64,000 nt of DNA from Neorhodopirellula lusitana (GCF_900182915.1 NZ_FXUG01000012.1:62001-126000), one strand, 5' to 3'. Positions 43,871-56,300 are shown, counted from the first letter of the stretch. The notes: generated from the sequence alone by a model not told the origin. Program-made: numbers and translations.

Positions 43871-45394
43871 CTATTCGTAGTCCCACTTCATGACCCAGGG
43901 ATCTTCGTACTGGTGTTGGGCGTCTTTCAGCTTGCCCTGATAGAGTTCCAGAATGTCGGCGTGGCCGGGGCTGGTGGCGAGGTTGGTGGACTCGTAAGGG
44001 TCAGCCGCGATGTCGAACAGTTCGAATTCGGGGCGTTGAACGTAGTCGCCGACCGTCATTTGGCCATAGGGTGCGTCGTTTCCCTTGGCCAGTTGTGCTT
44101 GCCAACTGCTGGCGGCCCAAAGATCGCTGGCGAATGGATAGGGCAACGGGTGAGCGATGTTCCAGATCAGCTTGTACTTGCTATCGCGAACGACTCGCAT
44201 GGGGTAGTACATCTGGATTTCGTGGAAAGTGTGAGACGCGAAAATCTGTTTATGGTGGGGCAACGCGGGATCAGCGAGCACAGGCAACCAGCTTTTTCCG
44301 TGATAGGTGTCAAAGGGAAGATTTCCGTTGGGGTTGTCCATGTCGGAAACGTGTTGTTCTTGGTGGAATTGTTTTAGGTCGATGAGTTTCTTGGGACGAT
44401 TCTTTTCGCGGTTCAGGCCACCGGCGAAATCGAGAATGGTGGGGGTGATGTCGATGTGGCTGATCATCGCGTCCGTTTCGACGCCGCGTTTTTCTTGATA
44501 CGGATCACGCACCACCATCGGGACACGCAAGCCGCCTTCGTAGACGGTGGTTTTGCCGCCGGCGAACGCCATGCCGTGATCGCTGGTGAACAGAATCATG
44601 GTCTTGTCGTATAGGTCAGCTTCCTTCAGGATTTTGACCAGTCGGGCGACACCCTGATCCACTCGGCTGCACGATTGGTAGTACTGAGCCAGTTCGCTGC
44701 GGGTTTCCGGGGTATCCGGCAAGAATGGCGGCACGGTGACCTTGGCGGGATCGTAGAAGACTTCTTCGACGCCCTCGTGGTGGCCTCGGTTGCGTTTGTT
44801 TCCGAATAGATTCGGTTTGAGATCAAGTGACGAGGTTTTGTCATTGCCGCCGCCCCGGTGTGGATCCGAAGGGGCGAAGTACAAAAAGAACGGGCGATCG
44901 TCAGCTTGATCGGCGATGAAGGGCTTGGACATTTCAGCCATCGCGACCGCGTTTCGTCCGTTGGAACCCTTCAAATAAGTTTCGAAGTGATACACTGATT
45001 CTGGGGCGACGTGGTACTTGCCGATGTGGCCGGTGCGGTAACCGGATCGCGACATCACGCGAGGTAGAGCAAGTTGTGCCACATCGCTGAAGGAATTGAA
45101 TTTATGATAGTGGTGTTGGTGTCCGAACTGGCCGTTGCGGTGGTTGTGGATTCCACTCATCACAACGCTGCGGCTGGCGCTACATGAAGCGGTGGTAGCA
45201 AAGGCGTTGCGGAACAACATTCCGTCAGCAGCGATCGCGTCGATCGCGGGGGTGACGGCACCGGCGTCGCCATAGCAGCCTAACGTTGGGCTTTCGTCGT
45301 CGGTAATGAACAGGATAACGTTTCGTTCGGCAGCCGGCGTGATTGACGCGACGGTGACGAGTGAAAACAAACAGGATGCAAAGAACTTCATCAT
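43871..45394 (-). CDS. exported sulfatase (heparan N-sulfatase-like, CxAxR type)
   Basis: From the ATG at 45394 the protein is 507 residues. Signal peptide 1-22; then NVILFITDDESPTLGCYGD with calcium-binding Asp32-Asp33; the formylglycine site C71-S-A-S-R75; HIGKYHV; PFFLYFAPSDPHRG; and ILFTSDHGMAFAGGKTTVYE with the metal-binding DHG. The CxAxR form of the maturation motif is accepted by the formylglycine-generating enzyme. The fold is closest to the sulfamidase-like group. Upstream open frame to 45733 lacks signal or family sequence. Its start overlaps codon positions of the divergent peptidase frame, which helps place that gene's start further in. Likely acts on sulfated polysaccharide. Confidence 0.9.
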   Translation of the reverse strand: MMKFFASCLFSLVTVASITPAAERNVILFITDDESPTLGCYGDAGAVTPAIDAIAADGMLFRNAFATTASCSASRSVVMSGIHNHRNGQFGHQHHYHKFNSFSDVAQLALPRVMSRSGYRTGHIGKYHVAPESVYHFETYLKGSNGRNAVAMAEMSKPFIADQADDRPFFLYFAPSDPHRGGGNDKTSSLDLKPNLFGNKRNRGHHEGVEEVFYDPAKVTVPPFLPDTPETRSELAQYYQSCSRVDQGVARLVKILKEADLYDKTMILFTSDHGMAFAGGKTTVYEGGLRVPMVVRDPYQEKRGVETDAMISHIDITPTILDFAGGLNREKNRPKKLIDLKQFHQEQHVSDMDNPNGNLPFDTYHGKSWLPVLADPALPHHKQIFASHTFHEIQMYYPMRVVRDSKYKLIWNIAHPLPYPFASDLWAASSWQAQLAKGNDAPYGQMTVGDYVQRPEFELFDIAADPYESTNLATSPGHADILELYQGKLKDAQHQYEDPWVMKWDYE

Positions 45395-45446
45395 GAGGAA
45401 GATTGTCCGAACGCTACAGGAAAGATTACCGGGGCTTCGTGGTCGA

Positions 45447-47270
45447 ATGCCGCGGAGTGTGGGGCGGCGTATTTTAGCAGATATCGTTTGGGTGCGACTG
45501 TGTTCGGGTTTGTTGGTCGTGGCCGGTAGTTTGTGCTGGATCATGATCGCATCGGCGACGGATCGGACGTCGTGCTTTTTGCCTGTGCCGAGTCTGGTCG
45601 ATTCTGTTGATGAAGAGCCAGCGGAGGAAACGCTCGGTGCATTGCCGACCGAGGCGTTGGGGATCACGGCGACTTCGCTAGCGGGTGATCTGGACTGGTG
45701 GCGGTACATGCAGGTTTGGAAGAGCGTTGCCACTGGGGAACAGGCACCCCGTCGTTGGCTCGGTTTACCTCTAGAAGAAGAGACTCTGATTTCGGTCCGG
45801 CGAGGTCGAAGCTCACCACGCTTCTTGCGTTGGAAAAGTGGCAGCTTTGTAGTCGTTCAGACACCGCATTTTGAAATTCTATCGCGGTGTGATGATGCGA
45901 CATCACGCCGGGCGGCCCGCGACGTGGAGCGGTTGTACTGGGTTTGGACTCAGATGTATTTCCCGTTGTGGTCCGGACGTGACTCGGTCGGAGTCTCGCT
46001 GGGTGAATGGGGGCCTGATGTGTCGGGCGTCGCGGAGTTCTTGAATCGAAACTCGGGGTCGAGATTGACGTCGTCGGCACGGCACCGGATCGTGTTGTTA
46101 CCGGATGTGGATGCGTATCGTCAGACCGTCGCGAGTCCCTCGGTGGCGGCGGGAGCAGCGGTTAGCATTGCCCAGTCCGAGGGCTTCTACAGCGACGTGT
46201 TGCGGACTTCGTTCTTCTATCCGCAGGGCGACTCGGCCAGCTTGGCACACGAGGTCACGCACCAGTTATTCGAAGAAGCGACCGATCGTCCTCGCCGCGC
46301 GAAGGCGAGTTCGCAAACGGATGATTTCTGGTTGGTGGAAGGCATCGCGGGGCACTTCGAGTCGTTTCATGCAATGGCGGATCAGGCCAGTTTGGATCAG
46401 GCCAGTTTGCGGCGGGCCAGTGTGGGGCGGGCCAGTGTCGGCGGTTGGGATTCGGCTCGGTTGCAGTACGCGCGATATCAAGCTTTGATTGCGAGACAGC
46501 CTATCGCGACGATCGCTGACTTGCGCGGGAAGCGTGATGCAGTGCAGCGACATGGCAGCCTAGCGGCTTGGTACAGCCAGTCCATCTTGCGAGTTCATTT
46601 TGAAATGGACTCGGGATTCGTCGTGCGACGTGCCGAATTGATGCGTCGCTTGGCGGCGATTTACAGCGTGAATGTCAAGGATTTCGCGTCGCTTGAAAAA
46701 CGGTCACCGGATCAGGAATCGGAAGCCACCGAGCCTGATCGTGTGGATCGATTTTTGATGGTTAACGACGAGATGATTGCTCGCTATCCCGTGCGCGCCA
46801 ACGCGACTGCGTTGTGTTTGGCTGGCTGTGAGGTATCCCAGAAAGGTTGGTCGGCGGTGGGCAGGCTGCCTCATTTGACGTGGTTGGACGGATCGAGAAC
46901 GCCGATCGGGGATACCGATGTCGAGCGGATTCTGGACGGTGCCGTTGGCGTGGAACAGTTGAGTTTGGAAGCGACAGGGATCTCGCCCGGGGTTGGGCAG
47001 GTGATCGCAGCCCAGGCAAACCTGCGTGAGCTGGATCTGAGCTGGACCCAGGTCGATGATGCGCTGATCGGGCGTTTAAGTGCTTGTCCGAAAATCGAAA
47101 CCCTATGGTTGACCGGGTGCCCGATCACGGACCAATCGATTGAGACGCTGGAGGGGCTGTCGCGATTGAAAACGATTGATCTGCAACGCACCGAGGTGAC
47201 ATCGCAAGGTCGGCAGCGGTTGCGGGAGGCGAATCCAGGATTGGTACTGGATCCCTTGCAACTGCAATAG
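45447..47270 (+). CDS. exported DUF1570-like gluzincin fused to leucine-rich repeats
   Basis: Starting at the ATG at 45447 the protein is 607 residues, with a signal or anchor helix at about 12-38. The peptidase core has HEVTH at 268-272 (SLAHEVTHQLFEEA) and Glu298 in FWLVEGIAGHFESF as third zinc ligand. A four-copy five-residue repeat (DQASL, DQASL, RRASV, GRASV) from a 15-bp DNA array follows near 312-331. From about 470 to the end are four or five LRR-like units (LTWLDGSRTPIGDTD; LRELDLSWTQVDDALIGRL; IETLWLTGCPITDQSIETL). An earlier in-frame ATG at 45393 would collide with the divergent sulfatase start. The LRRs could select a protein substrate; unknown. Confidence 0.8.
   Translation: MPRSVGRRILADIVWVRLCSGLLVVAGSLCWIMIASATDRTSCFLPVPSLVDSVDEEPAEETLGALPTEALGITATSLAGDLDWWRYMQVWKSVATGEQAPRRWLGLPLEEETLISVRRGRSSPRFLRWKSGSFVVVQTPHFEILSRCDDATSRRAARDVERLYWVWTQMYFPLWSGRDSVGVSLGEWGPDVSGVAEFLNRNSGSRLTSSARHRIVLLPDVDAYRQTVASPSVAAGAAVSIAQSEGFYSDVLRTSFFYPQGDSASLAHEVTHQLFEEATDRPRRAKASSQTDDFWLVEGIAGHFESFHAMADQASLDQASLRRASVGRASVGGWDSARLQYARYQALIARQPIATIADLRGKRDAVQRHGSLAAWYSQSILRVHFEMDSGFVVRRAELMRRLAAIYSVNVKDFASLEKRSPDQESEATEPDRVDRFLMVNDEMIARYPVRANATALCLAGCEVSQKGWSAVGRLPHLTWLDGSRTPIGDTDVERILDGAVGVEQLSLEATGISPGVGQVIAAQANLRELDLSWTQVDDALIGRLSACPKIETLWLTGCPITDQSIETLEGLSRLKTIDLQRTEVTSQGRQRLREANPGLVLDPLQLQ
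46380..46439 (+). repeat. 15-bp coding tandem repeat
   Basis: Four in-frame 15-bp units sharing GGCCAGTKTS encode DQASL, DQASL, RRASV and GRASV in the LRR-peptidase. The first two are identical. It falls just after the catalytic Glu helix, in a region not conserved in the relative at 39038. Confidence 0.85.
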
Positions 47271-47327
47271 ATTCGGGCGTTTCGATGGAGCCCGCGCCGA
47301 CCTGTCGTCGACTTGTTATCGGCGGGA

Positions 47328-50300
47328 TCAGTCGAGCAGTTCTTCGACGCGGTCGTGAGCGACGTCGTCGTTGCGGTAGGCGTTCAGTAGTGTGGCGGGG
47401 TCGAGCATTCGCCAGCTTGGGATCCCGGCATACATGGTGGCCATGAACATGCCGCCTCGCAGTGCCCACAACACGTAGCCGATCGATGCCAAGCCGAGCG
47501 TGGTGCCGACGCCGCCAATGACGAACTCTCTATCTTCCGATTCGTTGACAAGCGTGTTGTCGGCGTCCGGTCGCGAGTACCATGCCAATAGTGATGCGTC
47601 GTCGGCTTCGGCGAGAATATCGCTGAGCATGTTGGAGACCGCGGAGCCAACAAAGACGGCCGACTCGCCGTGGAATCGTTCGCGGCCCAGAAGGTTGTCT
47701 AGCTCGCTGCCGGACTCGCCTTGGCTGGACGTTAAACCGTCGGAATCGTCTAGCGAGAATCCCTGGTCGTCGTCTTCACCGGAGTTGCCGGATTGGTTGT
47801 TGGCTCGCTGTGCTTGGGACGCGCTGCTGCTTTTGGATTCGTCTTCAGCGTTAGGGCCCAATCCGCCGATGGCGTTGCTGTCCGTCGAGCTGCTTTCGGA
47901 TTCACTTGACTCGCTAGCTTCTCCTTCTCCCTCGCCTTCACCCGAACCTTCTCCTTCGCCCACTCCGGTTCCGCCGGATTCACCGGAGCCGCTGCTTCCG
48001 CCGGAGCTGCCGGTTCCGCTGCTACCCGCGATCACGGTGACCGTAACAGTCGCCGTTTCGGTGCTAAGTAGCATGCCGTCATCGGCGCGGTATTGGAATG
48101 TGTCGGTGCCGAAGAACCCGGAAACAGGTTGATAGGTGATTGAACCATCGGTTTCGACGGTGAGCGAACCGTGATTCGGGGCGACCACGATGACGACGCC
48201 CAGTGTGTCTGAATCGACGTCGGTGTCGTTGACGGTGAAGTCTTCGACGGCCAAAGAAACCTCTTGTCCGGCCGTGGTGTCGAACGAATCTGGGTTGGCG
48301 ATGGGGGCTTCGTTAATGTCACGAATTTGAATGATGTAGGTTTGCGTTACGAAGGAACCGTCGGATGATTCGCTTCGCACTTCGACCGTGTGTTGTGTGT
48401 CAAGTTCGTAGTTCAGCGGCGCCGTGGCTGACGTGACAATTTCGCCGGTGGCGGAATCGATTGCGAAACGCCCGCCCGCATCGTTGATCAGTGTGTGGGT
48501 GACGGTGTTGTTGGTGCCGTCTTGGTCGATGGCTCCTACGGTGATCCCAACCGTGATGCCAGCGCCACTGTTTTCGTCGACAATGTTTTGCGCCGGATCG
48601 TCATCGCCGGTCGCTTGGACACTGAACTCATTCAGGTCATTCAGGGTAACGGTGAACGTTTCAGTATAGGTTGCGCCGAGGGTGTCGGTCACATCGACGT
48701 CAAGCGTGTGTGTGGATGACGCTTCATAGTTCAGCAACGTTCCATCGAGCACGCGAATATTGCCGCTGGAATCAACGTAGAACCGCCCGCCTGCGTTGTC
48801 CGAAAGGTCGTAGCTGAGCGTATCGCCGGCATCGATATCGGTCCCCGTTACAGTGCCAACGAGGGTTCCTGCCGTTGCATTTTCGTCCACTTCCAAAGTG
48901 GTGGCGGTCAAGTCGCGAGGGGCATCATTATTGCCTTGGATCGTGACGGTGATTTGCTGGGTCGATTCGGAACCATCGGCGTCGGTCATGGTGTAGGAGA
49001 ACACATCCGTCAGCGTATCCGATGCGGTTCGCAATGCTTCGACAGTGGTATTGTCGTTGTCGACGGTGTAGGTGTAGCTACCGTTGCTTGAGATTCGGAT
49101 CGACCCGTATTGGCCGGCGATGTCTGTGTCGACTAATCCGGTGGGCTCCACGACCGTGCCGGCATCGACCGCGGTAACGGTTTGTGTGTCACCATCGTCA
49201 GCGTCGTTATCATTGGTGAGGACGTTGCCCGATGGGTTGGTCCCTGGGGTTCCGTTGGTATCGCCGCCCGCTTCCACTGCGGTCGCGGTGTCGACCACTG
49301 CAATCGGGCCATCGTTCGTGCCGGTGATCGTGATGGTGACGGTTTCAGTATCGCTCAGCGGGGTTCCGGCATCGTCGGTCACGCTGACGGTGTAGGTCAG
49401 GATCAGTTCATCGCCCGAACGCAGGAAGTCAAACGCTTCGGTGGATGAGTCGAAGACCCACGTCATGGTGTTGGAGTCTTGTGTTCCGTTCAGGATGGAC
49501 GCCGGCGAAACGGAAAGGAAGTTTTGCAGTTCCGTGTTGGTTAGCGTGCCGGGGACGCTGGCGGCGCCACTGCCAGTGACGGCAACATTGTCAACGCCTG
49601 CCATCACGACATCGGATAGATCAATGTCGGAAACCGTCATCGTTCCAGATGTGGTCAAGCCCGAGTTGGTTTCGGTCAGTGCAGTCGTGTCGGGGCCGCC
49701 GCTAATGATGGGTGCATCGTTGGTGCCGTTGATGGTGATCACGACTTCGTGTGTGTCGGTGATGCCTTGGCTGTCGGTGGCGGTGATCGTGTAGGTCAAA
49801 GTCAACGATTCTCCGTCGGCCAGATAGTCAAACGACTCGGCATCGGAATCGAAGTCCCAAGTCAACGTTCCGGAGGTTTCTGAATCGCTAATCACGGTAT
49901 TGGTGGACGAGAACATCGCCAATAGATCGGCGTTGTCGGATCCGAGGCCGCTGGTGGTGCCGCTGGCGACGACGCTCGTGGGCGTTGCCGATACCGTGTC
50001 GGTCAGGTTCGGGTCCGTAATGGTCAGCGTGCCCGAACTGGTTACGGCGGTGTCCGTCTCGTTCAGTGTTGCGGATTCGCTATCGCCGGTTTCGACCGTG
50101 ATTGATGGGGCGTTGTTGGATCCCGTGATGGTGATCGTGACGTTTTGTGTATCGGTCGCACCTTGGCTGTCAGTGACCTGGATCGTGTAGGTCAGCGTCA
50201 GTTGTTCGCCGGAGCCAAGATGATTGAATGTTTCGCTACCGGAATCAAAGTCCCACGTGAATGAACCGGTTTGCTCAGTCGAGTTGAGTACGTTGATGGT

Positions 50301-53300
50301 TGAGTCCAGCATCGCGAGCAAGTCGGCGTTGTCGGATCCCATTCCGGTTGTGACGCCGGTCGCAACCACTCCGGTGATCGTCGAATTGGAGGTGTCGGTC
50401 AGGTCGATGTCGGCGACCGTTAGGGTGCCTGAGGTGGAGAGTGACGAACCGTCCACCGTGAAGGCGTCCGCCGCGGAATCGCTTGTGTCGATTGAAATGG
50501 CAGGGGCATCGTTGGTGCCGGCGATCGTGACGGTTACATCTTGAGTCGCGGACGCGTTGCCCGTGCCGCTATCATCGGTGACGGTGATGGTGTAGGTGAC
50601 CGTGATGGTTTCGCCGTCGGCTAAGTATTGCGTCAGGCTATTTGCGAGAGCAAAATCCCAGTCGATGGTGCCGTCGTTCGAGCCGGTTTGGGTCAGGCTG
50701 AGTGCTGAGTCCAGTGCGGTTTGCAACGCGGGTGGGATAACGGGGCCGGTCGTGGTCGTGTTGCTGATTGCGACCGAGGAGTCGAGTGCGTCCGTCGCAT
50801 CGAATTCCGTGAACGTCACACTGCCGTTGTCGGTCAGGTTAGGAGTCGAAGCGTCTTCGGTCACCGCACCGATTACATCGACGATGGCAATGGTGGGGCG
50901 ATCGTTGGTTCCGGTGACAGTTACGTAGACCGTGCCATCGTCGGTGAGATTACCCGTTCCGTCATCAGTGACACGGTAAGTGAAAGTAACGAGACGGGTT
51001 TCCCCTTCAGCGAGATCTTGGAAGTCGCTGCCTGGATCAAATGTGTAGTCTCCGTTTGCGGCGACCGTGGCTGTTCCTTCGCTAGGTTGCGTCAACAGGG
51101 CGAAGGTGTGCGAGTCGCCGGGGTCATCGTCGGTTACGGTCAGCGTGCCGTTGACGATCGAACCGTCTTCCGTCGCCGTGTCGTTCGCATTCGAGGCAAC
51201 GGGAGCGTCGTTAACCGCGAATACTGTGACACTAAACGTAACGTCAGTGTATTCGCCGCGAGCGTCGGTGGCTCGGACGGTGATCGTGGCGGTGCCGTTT
51301 TGGTTGGCGGCGTAGTCCAGCGTGAGTGTGTCGGCGGTGTTGTTGAGCGTGGTGGAGCTGAATAGGCCGGTGTTGGTGTTGCTGACGACGGTGTAGGTCA
51401 GTTGCGCATCGGTGTGCTCTTCGTCGCTGAACGCGGCGGCCAGGTCAATGATTGTGTCGGGAGCGTCTTCGTTGACGTTAACGTTGGGGATCGCGCCCGA
51501 TGGTGGTGTGTTCAAGAAGACGTTCATGTCACCGGAGTTGTATTCCAGATGATGGACAAAGTTCTTGGACGAGTTGTTCAGCAACGTGACGCTGTCCCAG
51601 GTTCCGACAAGAGTGCCGTACGTCAGCAGGTCGTCGACGAGACCACCGGTCGTCACATCGGCGACGTCGATCCAAAGCCGTTCGGACGCCAGTGTCAATG
51701 TGCCGCCAATGTCCAGCGTCTCGTAGACGCTGGTGGAGTCGACATCCAGTCGCAGCGTGCCGATGTTTTGGAAAGTCAAGTCATTGGTGATGGTGCCGCC
51801 GCTTTCCAGCGTGCCGCCGTCGATGACGGTCGTGCCTGCGGTGGTCAAGGTGTATTCGTTCAGGTCCAGAATGCCGGAGGACACGATGACTTGTTGTCCG
51901 GTGCCATTGTTCACCCAATCGTCTGCCAGGATCGCGCGTCCAGACGCTTTGTCGATCGTGATGGTTCCATCTAACAGGTCGTCGCCGGAAATCGTTTGAT
52001 CGCCGGTGCCGTTGAGCACGATTTCGATGTCGCCGTTGACCGTGGTGTCGTTACTTGCGATGTCACCGCCGACCAACAGGCGTCCGGGACCGCTGCTCGT
52101 TCCGGCGAGGGAGTCGAAGGTCAGATCGCCCGTGATCGTCATGTCACTGACCAACGTGAAAATCGCGTTGGAAGCGAACTCGACATTGCTGAATTCCATA
52201 CCGTCGGTGTCGATGGAAAGCCCGCTGCCTTGGAACACTGCCGTGGCCGCAGACATATCCACGTTACCGGCGGTGTGCGTGAACGAACCGGTGGCGATGA
52301 AGTCATCGGTGAACTTCGCTGTGCCGCCGGACTTGTCGATTTCCAAGTTGCGAACTAGCGCACTGGCGCTACTAGCCGAGATCGTTTGGCTGGCGGATCC
52401 GGCCAATTCAAGCTGGGTCGAACCGATGTAGGACGTGTCGATGAAAGTGACATCGCCGAGAGCTTGAATGTTTCCGCCGTTCAGCGTGGCAGCGGATTGC
52501 AGCGTGAACTGGTCGTTCACGGTGAGGTCGCTGAAGAAGTTGCGGATGCCATTCGAGTTAATCTTCAGCGTGTTGATGGGGCCGATCGTGCCATGAAGCA
52601 TGCCGTTGTTGCTGCCGACGAGGGACAGGTCCAATGTCGATGCGTCGACGGTTCCGCTGGTGTGCAGAAGGTTGCCACGCAGTGACATTGATCCGTCCAG
52701 CGTGGTTGTTCCGCTGGACTTGTTGACAGTCAGGTTGGTCATGTTGTAACCAGCGACGCCACTGACGATCTGATTGCCTGTGCCATCGAGCACAATGGCG
52801 GACGAACCCGTCCAACTTGTATCTTGGACGGTGACATCACCGGCGACGTTGACGTCTTGTCCGTTGATGGATGAGGTGCTGGCGATCAGCAGTTCGCCGT
52901 CGATGTTCCAGTCACTGGTGAGGTTCACGGCGGCAGTGTTGTTGATTGTCACGTCGTCGAACGAAAGGCCGGCGACGTCAATGGTTTGCGTGGAACTGCC
53001 TTGCAAGATAACCGTGTTTCCGTCGAAGTCGACGTCGCCCGTGTTGTGAGTTAGGTCGCCGGTCACGGTCAGATCACTGCCCATCGTCACCGTGCCAGCC
53101 GAATCGAATACAACGCTGCCGACCGGCGCGACGGTGTCGAATGTTTGGTCTCCCGTTCCATCGAACGTCCAGGTGGAACCGCCGATGTTGACCGATGCGT
53201 TGTTGACACTGACGTCACCGCCGAAGTTCAAATCGGCGTTGAACACTTGCAGACTCATCGCGGATGAGAAGTTGCCGTCGACATCCAGTATTTGGTTCGG

Positions 53301-56300
53301 AGCTGAGAAGCCACCGGTTCCGCCGAGAGTCATGTCGCCGGAAACGCTCAGGCTTCGCTCGAGAGTCAGGTCGCTTGCATTGGATGCATCGATCACAATT
53401 TCGCTGACCGCTCCGGCGAACGCGGCATCGACGACCGCGCTTTTGCTGCTGGTTACATTGAAAACCACGATGTCGTCGGCTTCGGGAACCAAGTCATGGT
53501 CCCAGTTGTCCGCGTCGGACCAATCGTTTGTCGCTCCGCCGCCGTCCCAGACGAAGGTGGTTTGCCCGGGCGTGACTGTGATCGCCACTGTGGTTGAATC
53601 GGTGAGGTCGCCGTCGTCAACCAGGACAGCAAGCGAAGCGGAGCCGTTGTAGCCGGATTGCGAGTCGTAGCTCAGGCCATCCAAGGCCAAGTCGATGTCG
53701 GCAACGCTGCCGCTGAATTGCAACGTTCCGTCCGTGCCGTCACCATCAATGATGGTCAGGCCAGCGGTCTGTGCGAGTGCGATCGATGCGTGGTCGGCCG
53801 TCAAGGTGACGGTCAGGTTGTCACCATCGATGTCGTCAGTGTCGATCAGTCCGGCACCACCTGTATCAAACGTAAGCGATCCGCTTTCGGCCACGGTTGC
53901 CGTTGCGGGGCCGGTGACGACGGGCGCATCGTTTCCGGCAGCCACGGTCACGTCAAAGGCGACGTCAGTGTAGCGACCGCGTGCGTCGGTGGCTCGGACG
54001 GTGATTTCATACGTGCCGTTTTGGTTGGCCGCGTAGTCCAAGGTCAGCGTGCCGGCCCCGTTGTCGATCGTGGCGGAATCGAGCAAGGCCGGACTCGTGT
54101 AGCCGATCAAACTGTAGGTCAACTCGTTGTCGGCGTGCTCCAAATCACTTAAGGCGGCGTCCAAGTCGATCACGGTGTCGGGATCGTCTTCGTTGACGTT
54201 GACGTCCGCGATCGTGCCGGTGGGGGCTGAGTTCAGGAAAATGTCGACGGCACCGGATGGCGAGTTGTACTCGTCGTCAATGGTGAAGCCGATGGAGTCG
54301 TTGGCCAACGTGATGGAATCAAACGTTCCTGCCAACGTGGTGGATGTAAAGATGTCTTGCAGGTAGCCGCCAGCGGTCATACCGGTGAGGTCGAGTTCCA
54401 ACTGCGCGCCGAGGCCGAGCGTGAACGTTCCACCGACCGCGATCGATTCGTAGACGCTGGTCGAAGATGCCGACAAGCGAATGATCGCGTCGTCTTCAAT
54501 AGTCAAATCGTTGGTGATGGTGCCAGCACCGGTCAATACCGAGTCGTTGACCACGACTTCGCCGGTCGCGTTGATCGTGTGACCATTCAGATCCAACGTG
54601 CCTGAGATCACGTTCATGCCTTGCGAGCTTCCGTTGAGCACCAAGTCATCGGCCAAGACCACGGTACCAGACGTCTTGTCGATGTTCAGTTTGCCATCGG
54701 AGAGATCGTCGCCTGAGATCGTTTGGGTGCCGGTGCCGTTGAGTGTCAATACAGCGTCGCCGCCGACGCTGGTGTCGGACGACGTGATGTTGCCCGCGAC
54801 ACGAATTTCGCCAACGTTCAATGCACTGACGCTAGTGATCGTCAAATCGCCACCGACGTTCAAGACTCCGGAGATGTTCTTGCTGTAGTTGGAATCAAAG
54901 ATGACATCGTCGAAGTTGATTGCGGACGCGGCGATGGTTCCGGAGTTGTTGCCGAACGTGATCGTGTGGGTCAGATCCGCAACGCTGCCGGCGAGATGAT
55001 TCAAGGTGCCATTGATGGTCAGGTCGGTGCCGAAGGTCAGCGTGCCCGACGCTTTGTTGATCGTCAGGTGTTCGGCTTTGGCACTCGCGTTGCTTGCCGA
55101 GACCGTTTGGTTGCCGGTGCCATCGGCGATGATCATCGTCGTGCCGCTGTAGCTGTCATCGCTGTAGGTGATGTCGCCTGCAACGTTGATTTGGCCGCCG
55201 TTCAGCGTGCCGGCGTTGGCGAAAGTGAAGTCGCCGTCGACGTCCAGTGTTCCGACGATCGCGCGAGTTCCTGCGACCGTGCTGTTCAGGATCACATCGT
55301 CGAACGTCGCCGAACCTGAATCGATCGTGGTGTTGTGACCTTGGAATTCGACGTTTTGTCCATTGGTGTCCCATCCACCAGATGTGTGCGTGAAGTCGCC
55401 GCCCAATTCGATGGCGTCGAGCAACTGAACGGTGCCGGATGCCTTGTTGATTTCCAAGTTACCAAGTTCACCGGTTCCGCCACCGGTCGAGATCTGCTGA
55501 TCACCCGTTCCATCGATAGTCAGCAGGCTGGTGCCGGAGATTGCATCATCCGTTGTGATGACGTTGCCCGATGCGAGGATGCCGGCTCCGTTGATCGTCG
55601 CGGCGTTGGTGTAGGTCAGGTCGCCGTCGATGTCCAATCCGCCGCTGATCGTGATGGTTCCGGTCGCGTTGTTGAATTCGAAGTCGTCGAACGTCAATCC
55701 AACCGCGTCAATGAGTTGGTTGCCCGTTCCGTCCAAGCTGACTTCGTGTCCGGCAAAGTCGACGGTGCCTGACGAGTGAGTGAGGTCACCCGATACGCTC
55801 AGGTCGCTTGCGAAAGTGATGGTGGAACCGGAGGCCAGATCGACGGAACCGATCGTTCGCGAGGTTTCGATCGTTTGCGCGTCCGTCGAATCGAACGTCC
55901 AGGTGCCGCTGAAGTTGTTTGCGCCACCGGTTTGGGTGTAGTCGCCGCCAAAGAACAGGTCGCCGCCACCACTGCGAAGGTCGGTCACGGTAAAGTCACC
56001 GTCGACGTCGAGTGTCGCTCCGTTGGCGTTCCAGGTTGTGCCCAGGAAGCTCATGTCGCCGGTCACATTGAGGTCAACCGCCTGCGTGATGGTGTTGGTG
56101 TAATCTGCGGTCACGTTGATTTGAGAGATCGCACCTGCAAACGACGCGTCAACGGTCGATGCTTTTGTGCTGGTAGCGTCGAACACCACAATGTCGTCGG
56201 CTTCGGGAACCAAGTCGTGATTCCAGTTGTCTGCATCGGTCCAGTCGGTGGTCGCTCCGCCGCCGTCCCAGACGAAGACGGTTTGGCCGGGATTCACCGT

